The notes under the pieces are model-generated. The model had not been told where the DNA came from. It ran no database searches and saw only the letters and a program-made list of their open reading frames with translations. Source: Agrococcus jejuensis (GTDB lineage: Bacteria > Actinomycetota > Actinomycetes > Actinomycetales > Microbacteriaceae). From it: a stretch of 64,000 nt of DNA. Made by a program: the position numbers and the translations under genes. Where the stretch lies: contig NZ_LT629695.1 in NCBI RefSeq assembly GCF_900099705.1, positions 744,001 to 808,000 of the forward strand, read 5' to 3'. Positions within the stretch are counted from its first letter, which is position 1. Every line of letters begins with the position of its first letter. Of the stretch, positions 25,763 to 34,020 are shown piece after piece.

Positions 25763-26578
25763 ATGGTCGCCCAGCTGCCCCTGCTCGACGGCTCGAGCAT
25801 CCCCGCGATCGGCCTCGGCCTCTACAAGGTGCCGCCCGCCGACACGGCACGGGTCGTGGCCGACGGCCTCGCGGCCGGGTACCGACTCATCGACGGCGCG
25901 CAGATGTACGACAACGAGGCCGCCATGGGTGCCGCGGTGCGCGAGAGCGGCATGCGCGACGAGCTGCAGGTCGTCACGAAGTTCTGGGGCGACCCCGTGC
26001 AGTCGTACGACGCCGTGCTCGCCGACTTCGCCGCATCAGAGCAGCGCATCGGCCTCGACGTGATCGACGGCTACATGATCCACTGGCCGCGCGCGCCGCG
26101 CGGCACGTTCGTCGAGACGTGGCGTGCCTTCCAGACGCTGCGCGACGAGGGTCGCGTGCGGTGGATCGCCGTGGCGAACTTCGGCGAGGCCGAGCTGCAG
26201 ACCCTGCTCGACGAGACGGGCGAGTGGCCCGTCGTCAACCAGGTCGAGTCGCACCCGTGGCTGCCGCAGCACGACCTGCGCGCCTTCCATGCCGCGAACG
26301 GCATCGTCACGCAGGCGTGGAGCCCGCTCGGCCGCGGCCGCCTGCTCGACGACCCGACCCTCGTCGCGATCGCCGCCGAGGTGGATGCGACGCCCGCCCA
26401 GGTCGTGCTGCGCTGGCACCTGCAGCTCGGCGGTGCCGCGGCGCCCAAGTCGATGCACGCGTCGCGCCTCGCCGAGAACATCGCCGAGATCCCCGCGCTC
26501 TCCGTCGAGCACCTGGCGCGCATCGCCGCGCTCGAGTCGGGCGTGCGCACCGGCACGGCGCCGCAGGATCGCCCGTGA
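25763..26578 (+). CDS. Aldo/keto reductase
   Basis: A 271-residue AKR of the same class as the one at 9245. It has GYRLIDGAQMYDNEAAMGAAVRESG where DTA is usual (Asp and Tyr kept), VVTKFWGD with the catalytic Lys, DGYMIHWPRA with the active-site His, and AAAPKSMHASRLAEN for the cofactor. The odd motif (DGAQ for DTAA) suggests a diverged substrate pocket. CAGGAT ends 6 nt before ATG 25763. Its stop overlaps the start of a TetR gene by 4 nt. Confidence 0.9.
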   Translation: MVAQLPLLDGSSIPAIGLGLYKVPPADTARVVADGLAAGYRLIDGAQMYDNEAAMGAAVRESGMRDELQVVTKFWGDPVQSYDAVLADFAASEQRIGLDVIDGYMIHWPRAPRGTFVETWRAFQTLRDEGRVRWIAVANFGEAELQTLLDETGEWPVVNQVESHPWLPQHDLRAFHAANGIVTQAWSPLGRGRLLDDPTLVAIAAEVDATPAQVVLRWHLQLGGAAAPKSMHASRLAENIAEIPALSVEHLARIAALESGVRTGTAPQDRP

Positions 26579-27534
26579 GTCGGCCATCGTCGGTGCCGAC
26601 GCCCGGCGCTCCCACGCTCCCCCACGCCGTCGCGATCGCGTGGGGCGTCGCCGAGCTGCCGCAGCGCGGTCCCAAGCGCGAGCTGTCGACCGAGCGCATC
26701 GTCGAGGCGGCCATCGTCATCGCCGACGCCGACGGCATCGAGGCCGTGAGCATGGGCCGCGTCGCGACGGCGCTCGGCTTCACGCCCATGTCGCTCTACC
26801 GGTACGTCACCGGCAAGGACGACCTGCTGCTGCTCATGGTCGACCGGGCATCCGAGATCCACTCGCCGCCCGCCGACGGCGGCTGGCGCACGCGCCTGCG
26901 CACGTGGGCGACGTACGTGCGCGCCGGCTATCAGGCGCATCCGTGGCTCGCGAGCATGCCGCCGTCGGCGACGCCGACGACGCCGAATCGCCTCGCGATC
27001 CTCGACGGCGCGCTCGGCGCCATGGACGAGCTGCGCCTGCCCGACGAGTCGAAGGTGTCGATCGCGCTGCTGCTCATGGGCTACATCGGCCTGTTCGGCG
27101 AGTCCGGCCACGAGACGCGCATCGACGACGACATGCGCGGCGCGCTGCGCGAGCTCGTGACGGTCGAGCGCTTCCCGCACCTCGCGGCTGCCGTGCAGGA
27201 GGGCATCCTCGACGAGCCGCTCGCGAGCACCGACCGCGCGTTCTTCTTCGGCCTCAACCGGCTGCTCGACGGCCTGCAGGCGTGGATCGACCGCGGCGGC
27301 CACGACGACGCCGCGATCGACCGCATCCCGCCCGGCGTCGTCGCCGATCGCAAGGTGAAGGATACGATGAAGGCAGTGCGCGAGGCGGAGGCGCGGCTCG
27401 CGGAGGCACGGCGCGAGGCGCAGAAGGTCGCCGAGCGGGCGATCGAGCGCGAGGCCGCGGCCGAGGAGCGCACCCGCGAGCGCGAGGCGAAGGCGCAGGA
27501 GAAGGCCGACGCGAAGGCGCGCAAGCGGTCCTGA
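26575..27534 (+). CDS. TetR-family regulator with a charged coiled-coil tail
   Basis: A 319-residue protein, long for the family. After a Pro-rich leader, the DNA-binding domain reads RELSTERIVEAAIVIADADGIEAVSMGRVATALGFTPMSLYRYVTGKDDLLLLMVDRA. A TetR_C (ActII-type) domain follows with PWLASMPPSATPTTPNRLAILDGAL. The last ~50 residues (KAVREAEARLAEARREAQKVAERAIE...KAQEKADAKARKRS) form a highly charged helix not usual in TetR proteins. GTG 26575 overlaps the AKR stop, so the regulator is cotranscribed with the reductase. Confidence 0.9.
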   Translation: MSRPSSVPTPGAPTLPHAVAIAWGVAELPQRGPKRELSTERIVEAAIVIADADGIEAVSMGRVATALGFTPMSLYRYVTGKDDLLLLMVDRASEIHSPPADGGWRTRLRTWATYVRAGYQAHPWLASMPPSATPTTPNRLAILDGALGAMDELRLPDESKVSIALLLMGYIGLFGESGHETRIDDDMRGALRELVTVERFPHLAAAVQEGILDEPLASTDRAFFFGLNRLLDGLQAWIDRGGHDDAAIDRIPPGVVADRKVKDTMKAVREAEARLAEARREAQKVAERAIEREAAAEERTREREAKAQEKADAKARKRS

Positions 27535-27618
27535 GCCCCTCGGCGCGACGCGTCGGACGTGCGAATGCCCGCCTCGGTTGGGCTGTGGCGAGCGGGCTCC
27601 GCGGCCTACCGTGCGAGC

Positions 27619-28515
27619 ATGCGCACCATCGCTCCCCTCGCCGCGGCAGCCGCGGCCCTGCTGCTGGCCGGCTGCGCATCCACGCAGTCCGGCACCACGG
27701 CGGAGTCCGCTCCGCAGCCCCTGCCCGCCGTCGAGCAGGGCTCGCCCGACGTCGCGACGTCGGGCGGCGCCGACGGGTTCGACGCCTCGCAGCCCGCCGT
27801 CGACGCCGACGCGCAGTCGGTCATCGTCACCGGGTGGGTGTCGATCGTCGCCGAGGCGCCCATCGAGGCAGCCGACGCCGCCGCCGACCTCGCCACGGCT
27901 GCGGGCGGCTCGGTGTCGTCGCGATCGGAGTCGGCGGGCGCCGACGACGTGCCCGAACGCGCCGAGCTCACGCTGCGCGTGCCCGCCGACGAGGTGGATG
28001 CGCTGCTCGACGACCTGCGCGACGTCGGCGACGTCCGCGACGTCGACGTGTCGAGCGTCGACGTGTCGCAGCAGGTGCAGGACCTCGACGTACGCGTCGC
28101 GTCGGCGCGCGCGTCGGTCGATCGCCTCACGGCGCTGCTCGCGACCGCCGCCGACACCGAGACGCTGCTCGAGATCGAGGGGCAGCTGACGACGCGCACG
28201 AGCGAGCTCGAGTCGCTGCTGGCGCAGCAGTCGTCGCTCGCCGACCAGGTGGCGCTGTCGACGATCACGGTGTCGATCGCGTCGGAGGCCATCGCGCCGA
28301 GCGAGCCCTCGACGTTCCTCGACGGCCTGGCCGCCGGATGGGGTGCGCTCGTCGCGGCGGCGGGCTCGGTGGCGGTCGCGGCAGGCGCCGTGCTGCCCTG
28401 GCTCGCGGTGCTGGCCATCCCCGTGGCGGTCGTCGTGGTCGTAGCACGACGTCGCACAGCGCGTCTGTCCCCCAGCGCGCCTTCGCCGGGGGATGCCTCT
28501 TCGCCCATACCATGA
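27619..28515 (+). CDS. DUF4349-domain lipoprotein
   Basis: A 298-residue protein. Signal and lipobox: MRTIAPLAAAAAALLLAGC (Cys19). After a Ser/Gly-rich linker, the DUF4349 core spans about 70-245: VIVTGWVSIVAEAPIEAADAAADLATAAGGSVSSRSE, LTLRVPADEVDALLDDLRDVGDV, then a long coiled coil (VASARASVDRLTALLATAADTETLLEIEGQLTTRTSELESLLAQ) and a C-terminal membrane helix with a basic cytoplasmic tail. TACCGT at 27607-27612 ends 6 nt before the ATG. Function of the family unknown. Confidence 0.88.
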   Translation: MRTIAPLAAAAAALLLAGCASTQSGTTAESAPQPLPAVEQGSPDVATSGGADGFDASQPAVDADAQSVIVTGWVSIVAEAPIEAADAAADLATAAGGSVSSRSESAGADDVPERAELTLRVPADEVDALLDDLRDVGDVRDVDVSSVDVSQQVQDLDVRVASARASVDRLTALLATAADTETLLEIEGQLTTRTSELESLLAQQSSLADQVALSTITVSIASEAIAPSEPSTFLDGLAAGWGALVAAAGSVAVAAGAVLPWLAVLAIPVAVVVVVARRRTARLSPSAPSPGDASSPIP

Positions 28516-28519
28516 CGAC

Positions 28520-29782
28520 GTGAGACGTGCGACCCCCTGGGTGACACTCGCGGCGGCCCTGCTCGTCGCTCCCCTCGTCGCGCCCGTCGCGGCGACGGCG
28601 GCTCCGGCCGCCCCCGTGACCACCGTCGCCGACCCCATGGCGACGCAGCGCGTGCAGCTCGCCGTGCTCGACGAGATCGCCAGGTGGGATGCGCTGCAAC
28701 CCGTCTCGCAGCTCGGCTCGACCGCGATCGTGCCCGAGACGGGCGCGATCACGATCGGCTGGGTGGGCGACGTGCCGCAGGCAGTGCAGGCGCTCGCGAG
28801 CGCCGACGGCGTGACGGTCGACTTCGTCGAGGAGTCGCAGAGCGCCCTGGCGCTCTCGGCGGGCCTGCTCGACGCCGCGACGTCGCTGCCGAGCGATGCC
28901 CCCGTGACGTTCGAGGTCGACGGCGAGGCCGTGACGGTCGCCGTGCCGACCCCAGAGGCCGCAGCCGCCGCCGGCGTCGACGCGCTGCCGCTCGACGCGG
29001 CGGGCATCGCGGCGATCGAGGATGCCGTCGCCGACGCGACGGCGGGCGACGTCGAGGTGGCGGTCGAGGCCGTCGACGCCGTGCCCGACACGACGGCCCG
29101 CCGTGGCGACGTGCAGGACCTCCTCGGCGGCTCGACGTACGCGACGCGCCTGCCCTCGGGCGCGAACCAGTGGTGCACGAGCGGCTTCCAGGCCGTCTCG
29201 GGCCACTTCCAGCACTTCATCACGGCCGCGCACTGCAGCAACTGGGCCGACGGCCTGTCGGTGCTCGCCTCCGGCGGGCAGACGCTCGGCGTCACGACGG
29301 GTGCCGACGCGCTCGTCCGCGGCGCCGACTCGTACGACCTGCAGCTCGTGCGCCTCGGCCTCGACGTGCGCAATCGTCCCGACATCTACACGAGCGACTC
29401 GACGTCGCTGCGGGTGAGCGGCTGGCTGCGCAGCCTGCCGACGGGCACGTACCTGTGCAAGTCGGGCACGACGTCGGGCGACGCGTGCAACCTGCAGGTC
29501 ACAGGCCCCGGCGTCGCCTGCTACGCCCTGTCGAGTGGCGGCGCGCAGTGCGTCGACATCGTGCGGGTGTCGTCGACGACGGGCACCGCGTTCTGCCTCG
29601 GCGACTCGGGCGGCCCCGTCTACACGTGGGGCGACTACGGCTCGGCCCTCGCCGCGGGCGTCGTGAGCGGCGTGCGCCTCGCCGCCGCCGGCGACCGGTG
29701 CTCGACGCTCGGCTACGTCGCGCCGATCGCCGACCTCATGCGCGTCATGCCCGGCGTGCAGCTGCGCGCCATCTCGTTCTGA
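28520..29782 (+). CDS. Secreted trypsin-like serine protease (S1, streptogrisin type)
   Basis: A 420-residue pre-pro-protease. Residues 1-30 are a Sec signal peptide. A ~170-residue acidic pro-region follows, like the inhibitory pro-domains of alpha-lytic protease relatives. In the protease domain His238 is in ITAAHC, Asp273 in DSYDLQLVRL and Ser363 in CLGDSGGPVYTW, so the triad is complete. Cysteine pairs suit disulphides outside the cell. Leaderless: TACCAT at 28508-28513 ends 6 nt before GTG 28520. It starts 4 bp after the DUF4349 gene. Confidence 0.92.
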   Translation: MRRATPWVTLAAALLVAPLVAPVAATAAPAAPVTTVADPMATQRVQLAVLDEIARWDALQPVSQLGSTAIVPETGAITIGWVGDVPQAVQALASADGVTVDFVEESQSALALSAGLLDAATSLPSDAPVTFEVDGEAVTVAVPTPEAAAAAGVDALPLDAAGIAAIEDAVADATAGDVEVAVEAVDAVPDTTARRGDVQDLLGGSTYATRLPSGANQWCTSGFQAVSGHFQHFITAAHCSNWADGLSVLASGGQTLGVTTGADALVRGADSYDLQLVRLGLDVRNRPDIYTSDSTSLRVSGWLRSLPTGTYLCKSGTTSGDACNLQVTGPGVACYALSSGGAQCVDIVRVSSTTGTAFCLGDSGGPVYTWGDYGSALAAGVVSGVRLAAAGDRCSTLGYVAPIADLMRVMPGVQLRAISF

Positions 29783-29833
29783 CGGCGCGCAGCCCCCTTG
29801 CGTTCGGCGCGTGCCGCTCGCAAGGGTGGATGC

Positions 29834-31102
29834 ATGCCCCTCGACCCGGATGCCGTGCTCGCCGCGATCGCCGAGTGGGCGCCGGGCAGGCGCTGGTACC
29901 CGCTGAAGGGCGGCGACGAGACGCTGACGCTCGAGGCGCTGCTGCCCGTCGGCGACGACACGGCGGTCGCGATCGTGCGCGCGGGTGCTGCGACGCTGCA
30001 GGTGCCGGTCGCGGTGCGTGACGAGCCCGGCGACGCCCCGATCGGCGTCGTCGACGGCCGCTGGCTCGTCGATGCGACGCACGACGCCGAGGCGCTGCAG
30101 GCGATGCTGCGCCCCTCGGCATCCATCGCCGTCGACGGCAGCGTGCCGCACGCACCGACCGTGCGAGTCATCGCGGGCGAGCAGTCGAACACGTCGGCGA
30201 TCGGCGCCGCCGAGCCCGCGTGGATCGCGAAGGTGTTCCGCGTGATCGACGACGGCGAGCATCCCGACGTCGTCGTGACCGGGGCGCTCACGCGGGCGCG
30301 CTGCGACCGCGTGCCGGCGCTCGTGGCTGCGTCACGGGCGACGTGGACGGCCGACGGCGTCGAGCGGTCCGCGGGCCTCGCGGCGGTGTCGGAGTTCGTC
30401 GCCGACGCCGACGACGCGTGGACGCTCGTGCGCGACGACGCCGTGCGCGCCCTGCGCGGCCAGCCGCGCGACGACCTCGCGCTCGACGACCTCGGCCGCG
30501 CCGTCGCGCAGGTGCACGTCGCGCTCGCCGAGACGCTCGGCGCCCGCGGCACCGACCAGCAGGCGTCGGATGCGTTCGTCGCGACGCTGCGCGATCGGGC
30601 GACGTGGGCGCGGGCCCAGTCGCGCGGCGCGCTCGCCCACCTCGATGCCGCGATCGACGCGCACGTGCGCACGCTCGACGCGGTGCGCGTGGGCCTCGTG
30701 CAGCGCATCCACGGCGACCTGCACCTGGGTCAGGTGCTGCGGCAGCCGGGCCGCGGCTACCTGCTGCTCGACTTCGAGGGCGAGCCGCTGCGTCCCCTCG
30801 CCGAGCGGCTGCTGCCCGAGCCGACCGAGCGCGACGTCGCGGGCATGCTGCGGTCGTTCGACTACGCGGCGGGGTCGGCGGCGCTCGAGGTCGGCGTCGA
30901 CGTCGCCGAGGCGGCCGACTGGTACGCCGCGACGGAGGCGGCGTTCCTCGCGGGCTACCGCTCGGTGCGCGGCGAGGGCGACGCGGCGCTCATCCGCGCG
31001 CTGCTCGTCGACAAGGCGCTCTACGAGGTCGTCTACGAGGTGCGCAGCCGACCCGACTGGGTGCCCATCCCCCGCTCGTCGCTCGAGCGCCTGCTCGCGT
31101 GA
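29834..31102 (+). CDS. mak: Maltokinase
   Basis: A 422-residue kinase related to APH enzymes with the maltokinase N-cap: AEWAPGRRWYPLKGGDETLTLEALLPVGDDTAVAIV. The catalytic loop is IHGDLHLGQVLRQPGRGYLLLDFEGEP, with HGD and DFE, followed by RDVAGMLRSFDYAAG, a maltokinase hallmark. It makes maltose-1-phosphate for GlgE-type alpha-glucan synthesis. No treS, glgE or glgB is adjacent, unlike in many actinobacteria. Confidence 0.9.
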   Translation: MPLDPDAVLAAIAEWAPGRRWYPLKGGDETLTLEALLPVGDDTAVAIVRAGAATLQVPVAVRDEPGDAPIGVVDGRWLVDATHDAEALQAMLRPSASIAVDGSVPHAPTVRVIAGEQSNTSAIGAAEPAWIAKVFRVIDDGEHPDVVVTGALTRARCDRVPALVAASRATWTADGVERSAGLAAVSEFVADADDAWTLVRDDAVRALRGQPRDDLALDDLGRAVAQVHVALAETLGARGTDQQASDAFVATLRDRATWARAQSRGALAHLDAAIDAHVRTLDAVRVGLVQRIHGDLHLGQVLRQPGRGYLLLDFEGEPLRPLAERLLPEPTERDVAGMLRSFDYAAGSAALEVGVDVAEAADWYAATEAAFLAGYRSVRGEGDAALIRALLVDKALYEVVYEVRSRPDWVPIPRSSLERLLA

Positions 31103-31124
31103 CCGCGGGCGCGACCGGCTGGGG

Positions 31125-31466
31125 TCAGCGCGCCTCGTAGGCCTCGAGGACGTTCGCGGGGATGCGCCCGCGCGTCGCGACCTGGTAGCCGTTCGCAGCG
31201 GCCCACTCGCGGATCGCCTGCACGTCCTTCGAGGCGCGCGACGAGCCGGAGCGACGCGGGCTCGACGCTCGCGTCGCGCCGGAGACGCGCCGCGAGGCGG
31301 AGATCCACGGCTCGAGCGCCTCGCGCAGCTCCTCGGCGTGCGCGTGCGTGAGGTCGATCTCGTACTGCGCCCCGTCGAGCGAGAACGTGACCGTGCGGCC
31401 CGCGCCGTCTGCGAGCCGCTCTCCGGAGATGTCGTCGACGATCTCGACGATGGTGGTCTTTGCCAT
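31125..31466 (-). CDS. lsr2: Lsr2-like nucleoid-associated protein
   Basis: A 113-residue H-NS-like protein. The N-terminal dimerisation domain starts MAKTTIVEIVDDISGERLADGAGRTVTFSLDGAQYEIDLTHAHAEELREAL. A basic linker (SASRRVSGATRASSPRRSGSSRAS) leads to the C-terminal DNA-binding domain VQAIREWAAANGYQVATRGRIPANVLEAYEAR with its AT-hook-like RGR. Lsr2 silences AT-rich DNA. TACCAT at 31473-31478 gives a leaderless start at ATG 31466. Its promoter is unusually AT-rich for this window, so self-binding is plausible. It is divergent from the polysaccharide locus. Confidence 0.95.
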   Translation of the reverse strand: MAKTTIVEIVDDISGERLADGAGRTVTFSLDGAQYEIDLTHAHAEELREALEPWISASRRVSGATRASSPRRSGSSRASKDVQAIREWAAANGYQVATRGRIPANVLEAYEAR

Positions 31467-31593
31467 GGGTGCATGGTATTCGCATTTTCCCGCGAAAGGG
31501 AATGCGCAATGCGCGATTCGTCGAATTCTCCTGACATTCGCATTCGCATTCGCATATGGGGGAACCCAAGGCGCCGCGCCATACGATCGTCGA
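31467..31593. promoter_or_regulatory. AT-rich divergent promoter of lsr2 and the first LCP gene
   Basis: The 127-bp gap contains the -10 of lsr2 (TACCAT, 31473-31478, minus) and of the LCP gene (TACGAT, 31582-31587, plus). Between them lie three tandem CATTCG units plus a partial fourth (31535-31555), and a CGCATTTTCCC...GGGAATGCG imperfect dyad near lsr2. The low GC makes it a candidate Lsr2 binding region. Confidence 0.7.
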
Positions 31594-32634
31594 ATGAGCA
31601 CGCACGAGCGCACGAGCGACGCCGCCACCGGTCGACGACGACGCGCGCCGTGGTCGCGCCGCCGCAAGGTCGTCGTCGGCATCGCATCGGGCCTCGTGCT
31701 GGCGCTCGTCGCCACCATCGGGGTGTTCGCCATCCGCCTGCAGACGTCGTCGGCGGGCGTCGAGCGCGTCGAGGAGGCCTTCCCCGACGAGTCGGTGCGC
31801 CCGGAGGTCGACGATGCGGGCGCGCTCAACTACCTGCTGCTCGGCAGCGACTCCCGCAGCGAGGGCGGCTCGCTGCTCGACTCGCTGGGCGATCGCGCCG
31901 ACACGATCCTGCTCGTGCACGTGCCGCCGGACCGCCAGACCGTGCAGGTCATGTCGATCATGCGCGACTCGTGGGTCGACATCCCCGGCTACGGCATGTC
32001 GAAGATCAACGCCGCGCTCTCGTACGGCGGCGTGCCGCTCATGGTGCAGACCGTCGAGCAGCTCATCGATCAGCGCATCGACGACGTCGCCATCATCGAC
32101 TTCGCGGGCTTCGAGGGGCTCACGGATGCGCTCGGCGGCGTGACGGTGCAGAACGAGATCGCGTTCTCGGCCGGGCATTCTGGGCCGATCCACTCCTTCG
32201 CCGCCGGCGAGATCACGCTCGACGGTGCGTCGGCGCTCGACTACGTGCGCGAGCGCTACGCGTTCTCCGACGGCGACTACCAGCGCGTGCGCAACCAGCA
32301 GGCGTACATGCGCGGCCTGCTCGCCGCGCTGCTCGAGCCCTCGGTGGTGGCGAACCCCGTCGCGATCGCCGACCTCGTCGAGGTCATGGCACCGTACATG
32401 GCGACGACCGACGGCCTCACGACGACGGGCGTGCTCGGCATCGCCACGGAGTTCGTCGGCGCGGGCGTGCCCGACGTGCGCACGTTCACGATGCCGACGA
32501 CCGGCATCGGCACCGTCGGCACGCAGTCGGTCGTGCTCGTCGACGACGCCGCCCTGCAGCTCGTGCGGGAGGCCTTCGCGGCCGAGTCGATGACCGACTT
32601 CGTCGCTCCGGAACCGGTCACGCCCACGCCGTAG
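31594..32634 (+). CDS. LytR-CpsA-Psr (LCP) family transferase 1
   Basis: A 346-residue membrane-anchored enzyme: basic cytoplasmic N-terminus, one membrane helix (VVVGIASGLVLALVATIGVFAI), then an extracellular LCP domain. Visible core motifs are NYLLLGSDSR, GDRADTILLVHV, SIMRDSWVDIPGYGMSKINAALSYGG and YVRERYAFSDGDYQRVRNQQ, with the conserved Arg and Asp of the polyprenyl-phosphate pocket. LCP proteins attach glycopolymers to peptidoglycan. TACGAT ends 6 nt before ATG 31594. A close paralogue is at 34017. Confidence 0.94.
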   Translation: MSTHERTSDAATGRRRRAPWSRRRKVVVGIASGLVLALVATIGVFAIRLQTSSAGVERVEEAFPDESVRPEVDDAGALNYLLLGSDSRSEGGSLLDSLGDRADTILLVHVPPDRQTVQVMSIMRDSWVDIPGYGMSKINAALSYGGVPLMVQTVEQLIDQRIDDVAIIDFAGFEGLTDALGGVTVQNEIAFSAGHSGPIHSFAAGEITLDGASALDYVRERYAFSDGDYQRVRNQQAYMRGLLAALLEPSVVANPVAIADLVEVMAPYMATTDGLTTTGVLGIATEFVGAGVPDVRTFTMPTTGIGTVGTQSVVLVDDAALQLVREAFAAESMTDFVAPEPVTPTP

Positions 32635-32874
32635 CGCGTGCGGCGGTGGGAGGCCGCTGCGCCGTGCTCGAGCCCTCCGTGCAGGTCGTGGGGTACGGCG
32701 TCCCCTATCAGATGCATCGTTCGCGTGCGCTTGAACCTCCGGTATCGACAGGTTTGTACCCTCGGCCCGACGAATCCAGTTCTGCCTGCCATGGTGTGCG
32801 CAGTCGTGATCGGCTGAGCATCTCTCAAGCGTCGAGATGCCGCCGTTCGCACCGGACGCGAAGGGGGCTTCGCC
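32635..32874 (+). promoter_or_regulatory. 240-nt leader region before the polysaccharide operon
   Basis: No gene is visible. A TTGAAC element lies near 32730 with a possible -10 in TTTGTACCCT about 20 bp on. GCATCTC (32818-32824) pairs with GAGATGC (32834-32840). AAGGGGG before 32875 is a strong ribosome site. It probably contains the main promoter of the operon; exact start not determinable. Confidence 0.45.
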
Positions 32875-34020
32875 GTGCAGGACATGACGCATGTGCGATC
32901 TCGGGTGCTGCTCGAGAAGCAGGTGGACGCCGACGCGCGCGTCGACGCGCCGCACCTGCCGTGGCGCTCGCCCATCGCGACGACGACGGGGCTGCGCAGC
33001 CTCGACGCGGCGATGCCGAGCGATCGCGCCGTCTGGCTGCGGCGGTGGCGCGCGACGGGTCGTGAGCCGTTCGCGCACCCCGTGCTCGGCGAGCTGTTCG
33101 CCGACGAGGGCGACCGCGTCGTCGCCATCATCTCCGACGCCGGCGTGCTGCTGCCGCTGCGCCTGCGCCCCATCCCGGGCGCCCTCGGCATGCTCGACGC
33201 CACGGGCCCGTACGGCTTCGGCGGCGCCTACCGGCCGCAGGGCTCCGCCGGCAGGCAGCCCGAGTTCTGGACGGCGTTCGCCACCTGGGCGCAGCGGCAC
33301 CAGGTGGTCACGGCGTTCGCGCGCATGCATCCGTTCGCCGACGACGTCGTCGCGCCCCCGACCGCGGCGCTCGTCGACCGCAGCGTCACGGTCGTGCGCT
33401 CGGTGCTCGCCGACGACGACGCCGTGCTCGCCGACGCCGATCGCAAGGTGCGCAAGAACGTACGCCGCGCCGTCGCCGACGGCGTGCAGGTGCACGTCAC
33501 GACGTCGGCGGATGGCTTCGAGGACTTCGCGCGCATCTACGCGAGCACGATGGAGCGACGCGAGGCCGGCGCCGCGTACCGGTTCGACGACGCCTTCTTC
33601 GAGCGCATCCACCGCGAGCTCGACGGCAGCTTCGCCTACGCGTACGCGACCCTCGACGGCGTCGTCGTCTCGGCGGAGCTCGTGCTGCACTCCGACCGCC
33701 ACGCGTACTCGTTCCTCGGCGGCACCGACGCGGCCGCCTACGCGTCGAGGCCCAACGAGCTGCTGAAGCTCGCCGTCGTGCGCTGGTGCCGCGAGCGCGG
33801 CATCGCCGACTACGTGCTGGGCGGCGGCGCGGCGCCCGGCGACGGCATCGAGCGCTACAAGCGCGCGTTCGCGCCCGCGGGCGTGCGGCCGTTCCGCACG
33901 CTCGAGCTCGTGCTCGACCCCGACGAGGAGGCGCGCCTGTCGCACGGCTGCGCGCAGGGCTCCTTCCCCGCGTACCGCGGTGCGACCGGCGCGGCCGCCG
34001 TGCTCGGAGGGCGCGCATGA
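32875..34020 (+). CDS. FemAB-like GNAT-fold transferase
   Basis: A 381-residue protein with a duplicated GNAT fold of the FemAB/BioF2-like type: WRATGREPFAHPVLGELFADEGDRVVAI in the first half, DADRKVRKNVRRAVADGVQVHV (the K-x-R-x-x-x-R-x-A helix of Fem proteins), RFDDAFFERIHRELDGSFAYAYATLDGVVVSAELVLHSDRHAYSFLGG, then PNELLKLAVVRWCRERGIADYVLGGG. Such proteins occur in exopolysaccharide clusters and may acylate an amino sugar or lipid-linked precursor. GTG 32875 follows AAGGGGG. The stop overlaps LCP2. Confidence 0.82.
   Translation: MQDMTHVRSRVLLEKQVDADARVDAPHLPWRSPIATTTGLRSLDAAMPSDRAVWLRRWRATGREPFAHPVLGELFADEGDRVVAIISDAGVLLPLRLRPIPGALGMLDATGPYGFGGAYRPQGSAGRQPEFWTAFATWAQRHQVVTAFARMHPFADDVVAPPTAALVDRSVTVVRSVLADDDAVLADADRKVRKNVRRAVADGVQVHVTTSADGFEDFARIYASTMERREAGAAYRFDDAFFERIHRELDGSFAYAYATLDGVVVSAELVLHSDRHAYSFLGGTDAAAYASRPNELLKLAVVRWCRERGIADYVLGGGAAPGDGIERYKRAFAPAGVRPFRTLELVLDPDEEARLSHGCAQGSFPAYRGATGAAAVLGGRA

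Noticed and set aside
31535..31555. CATTCG tandem repeat as a CRISPR or replication iteron
   Set aside because: Only three full hexamers; no replication gene nearby.
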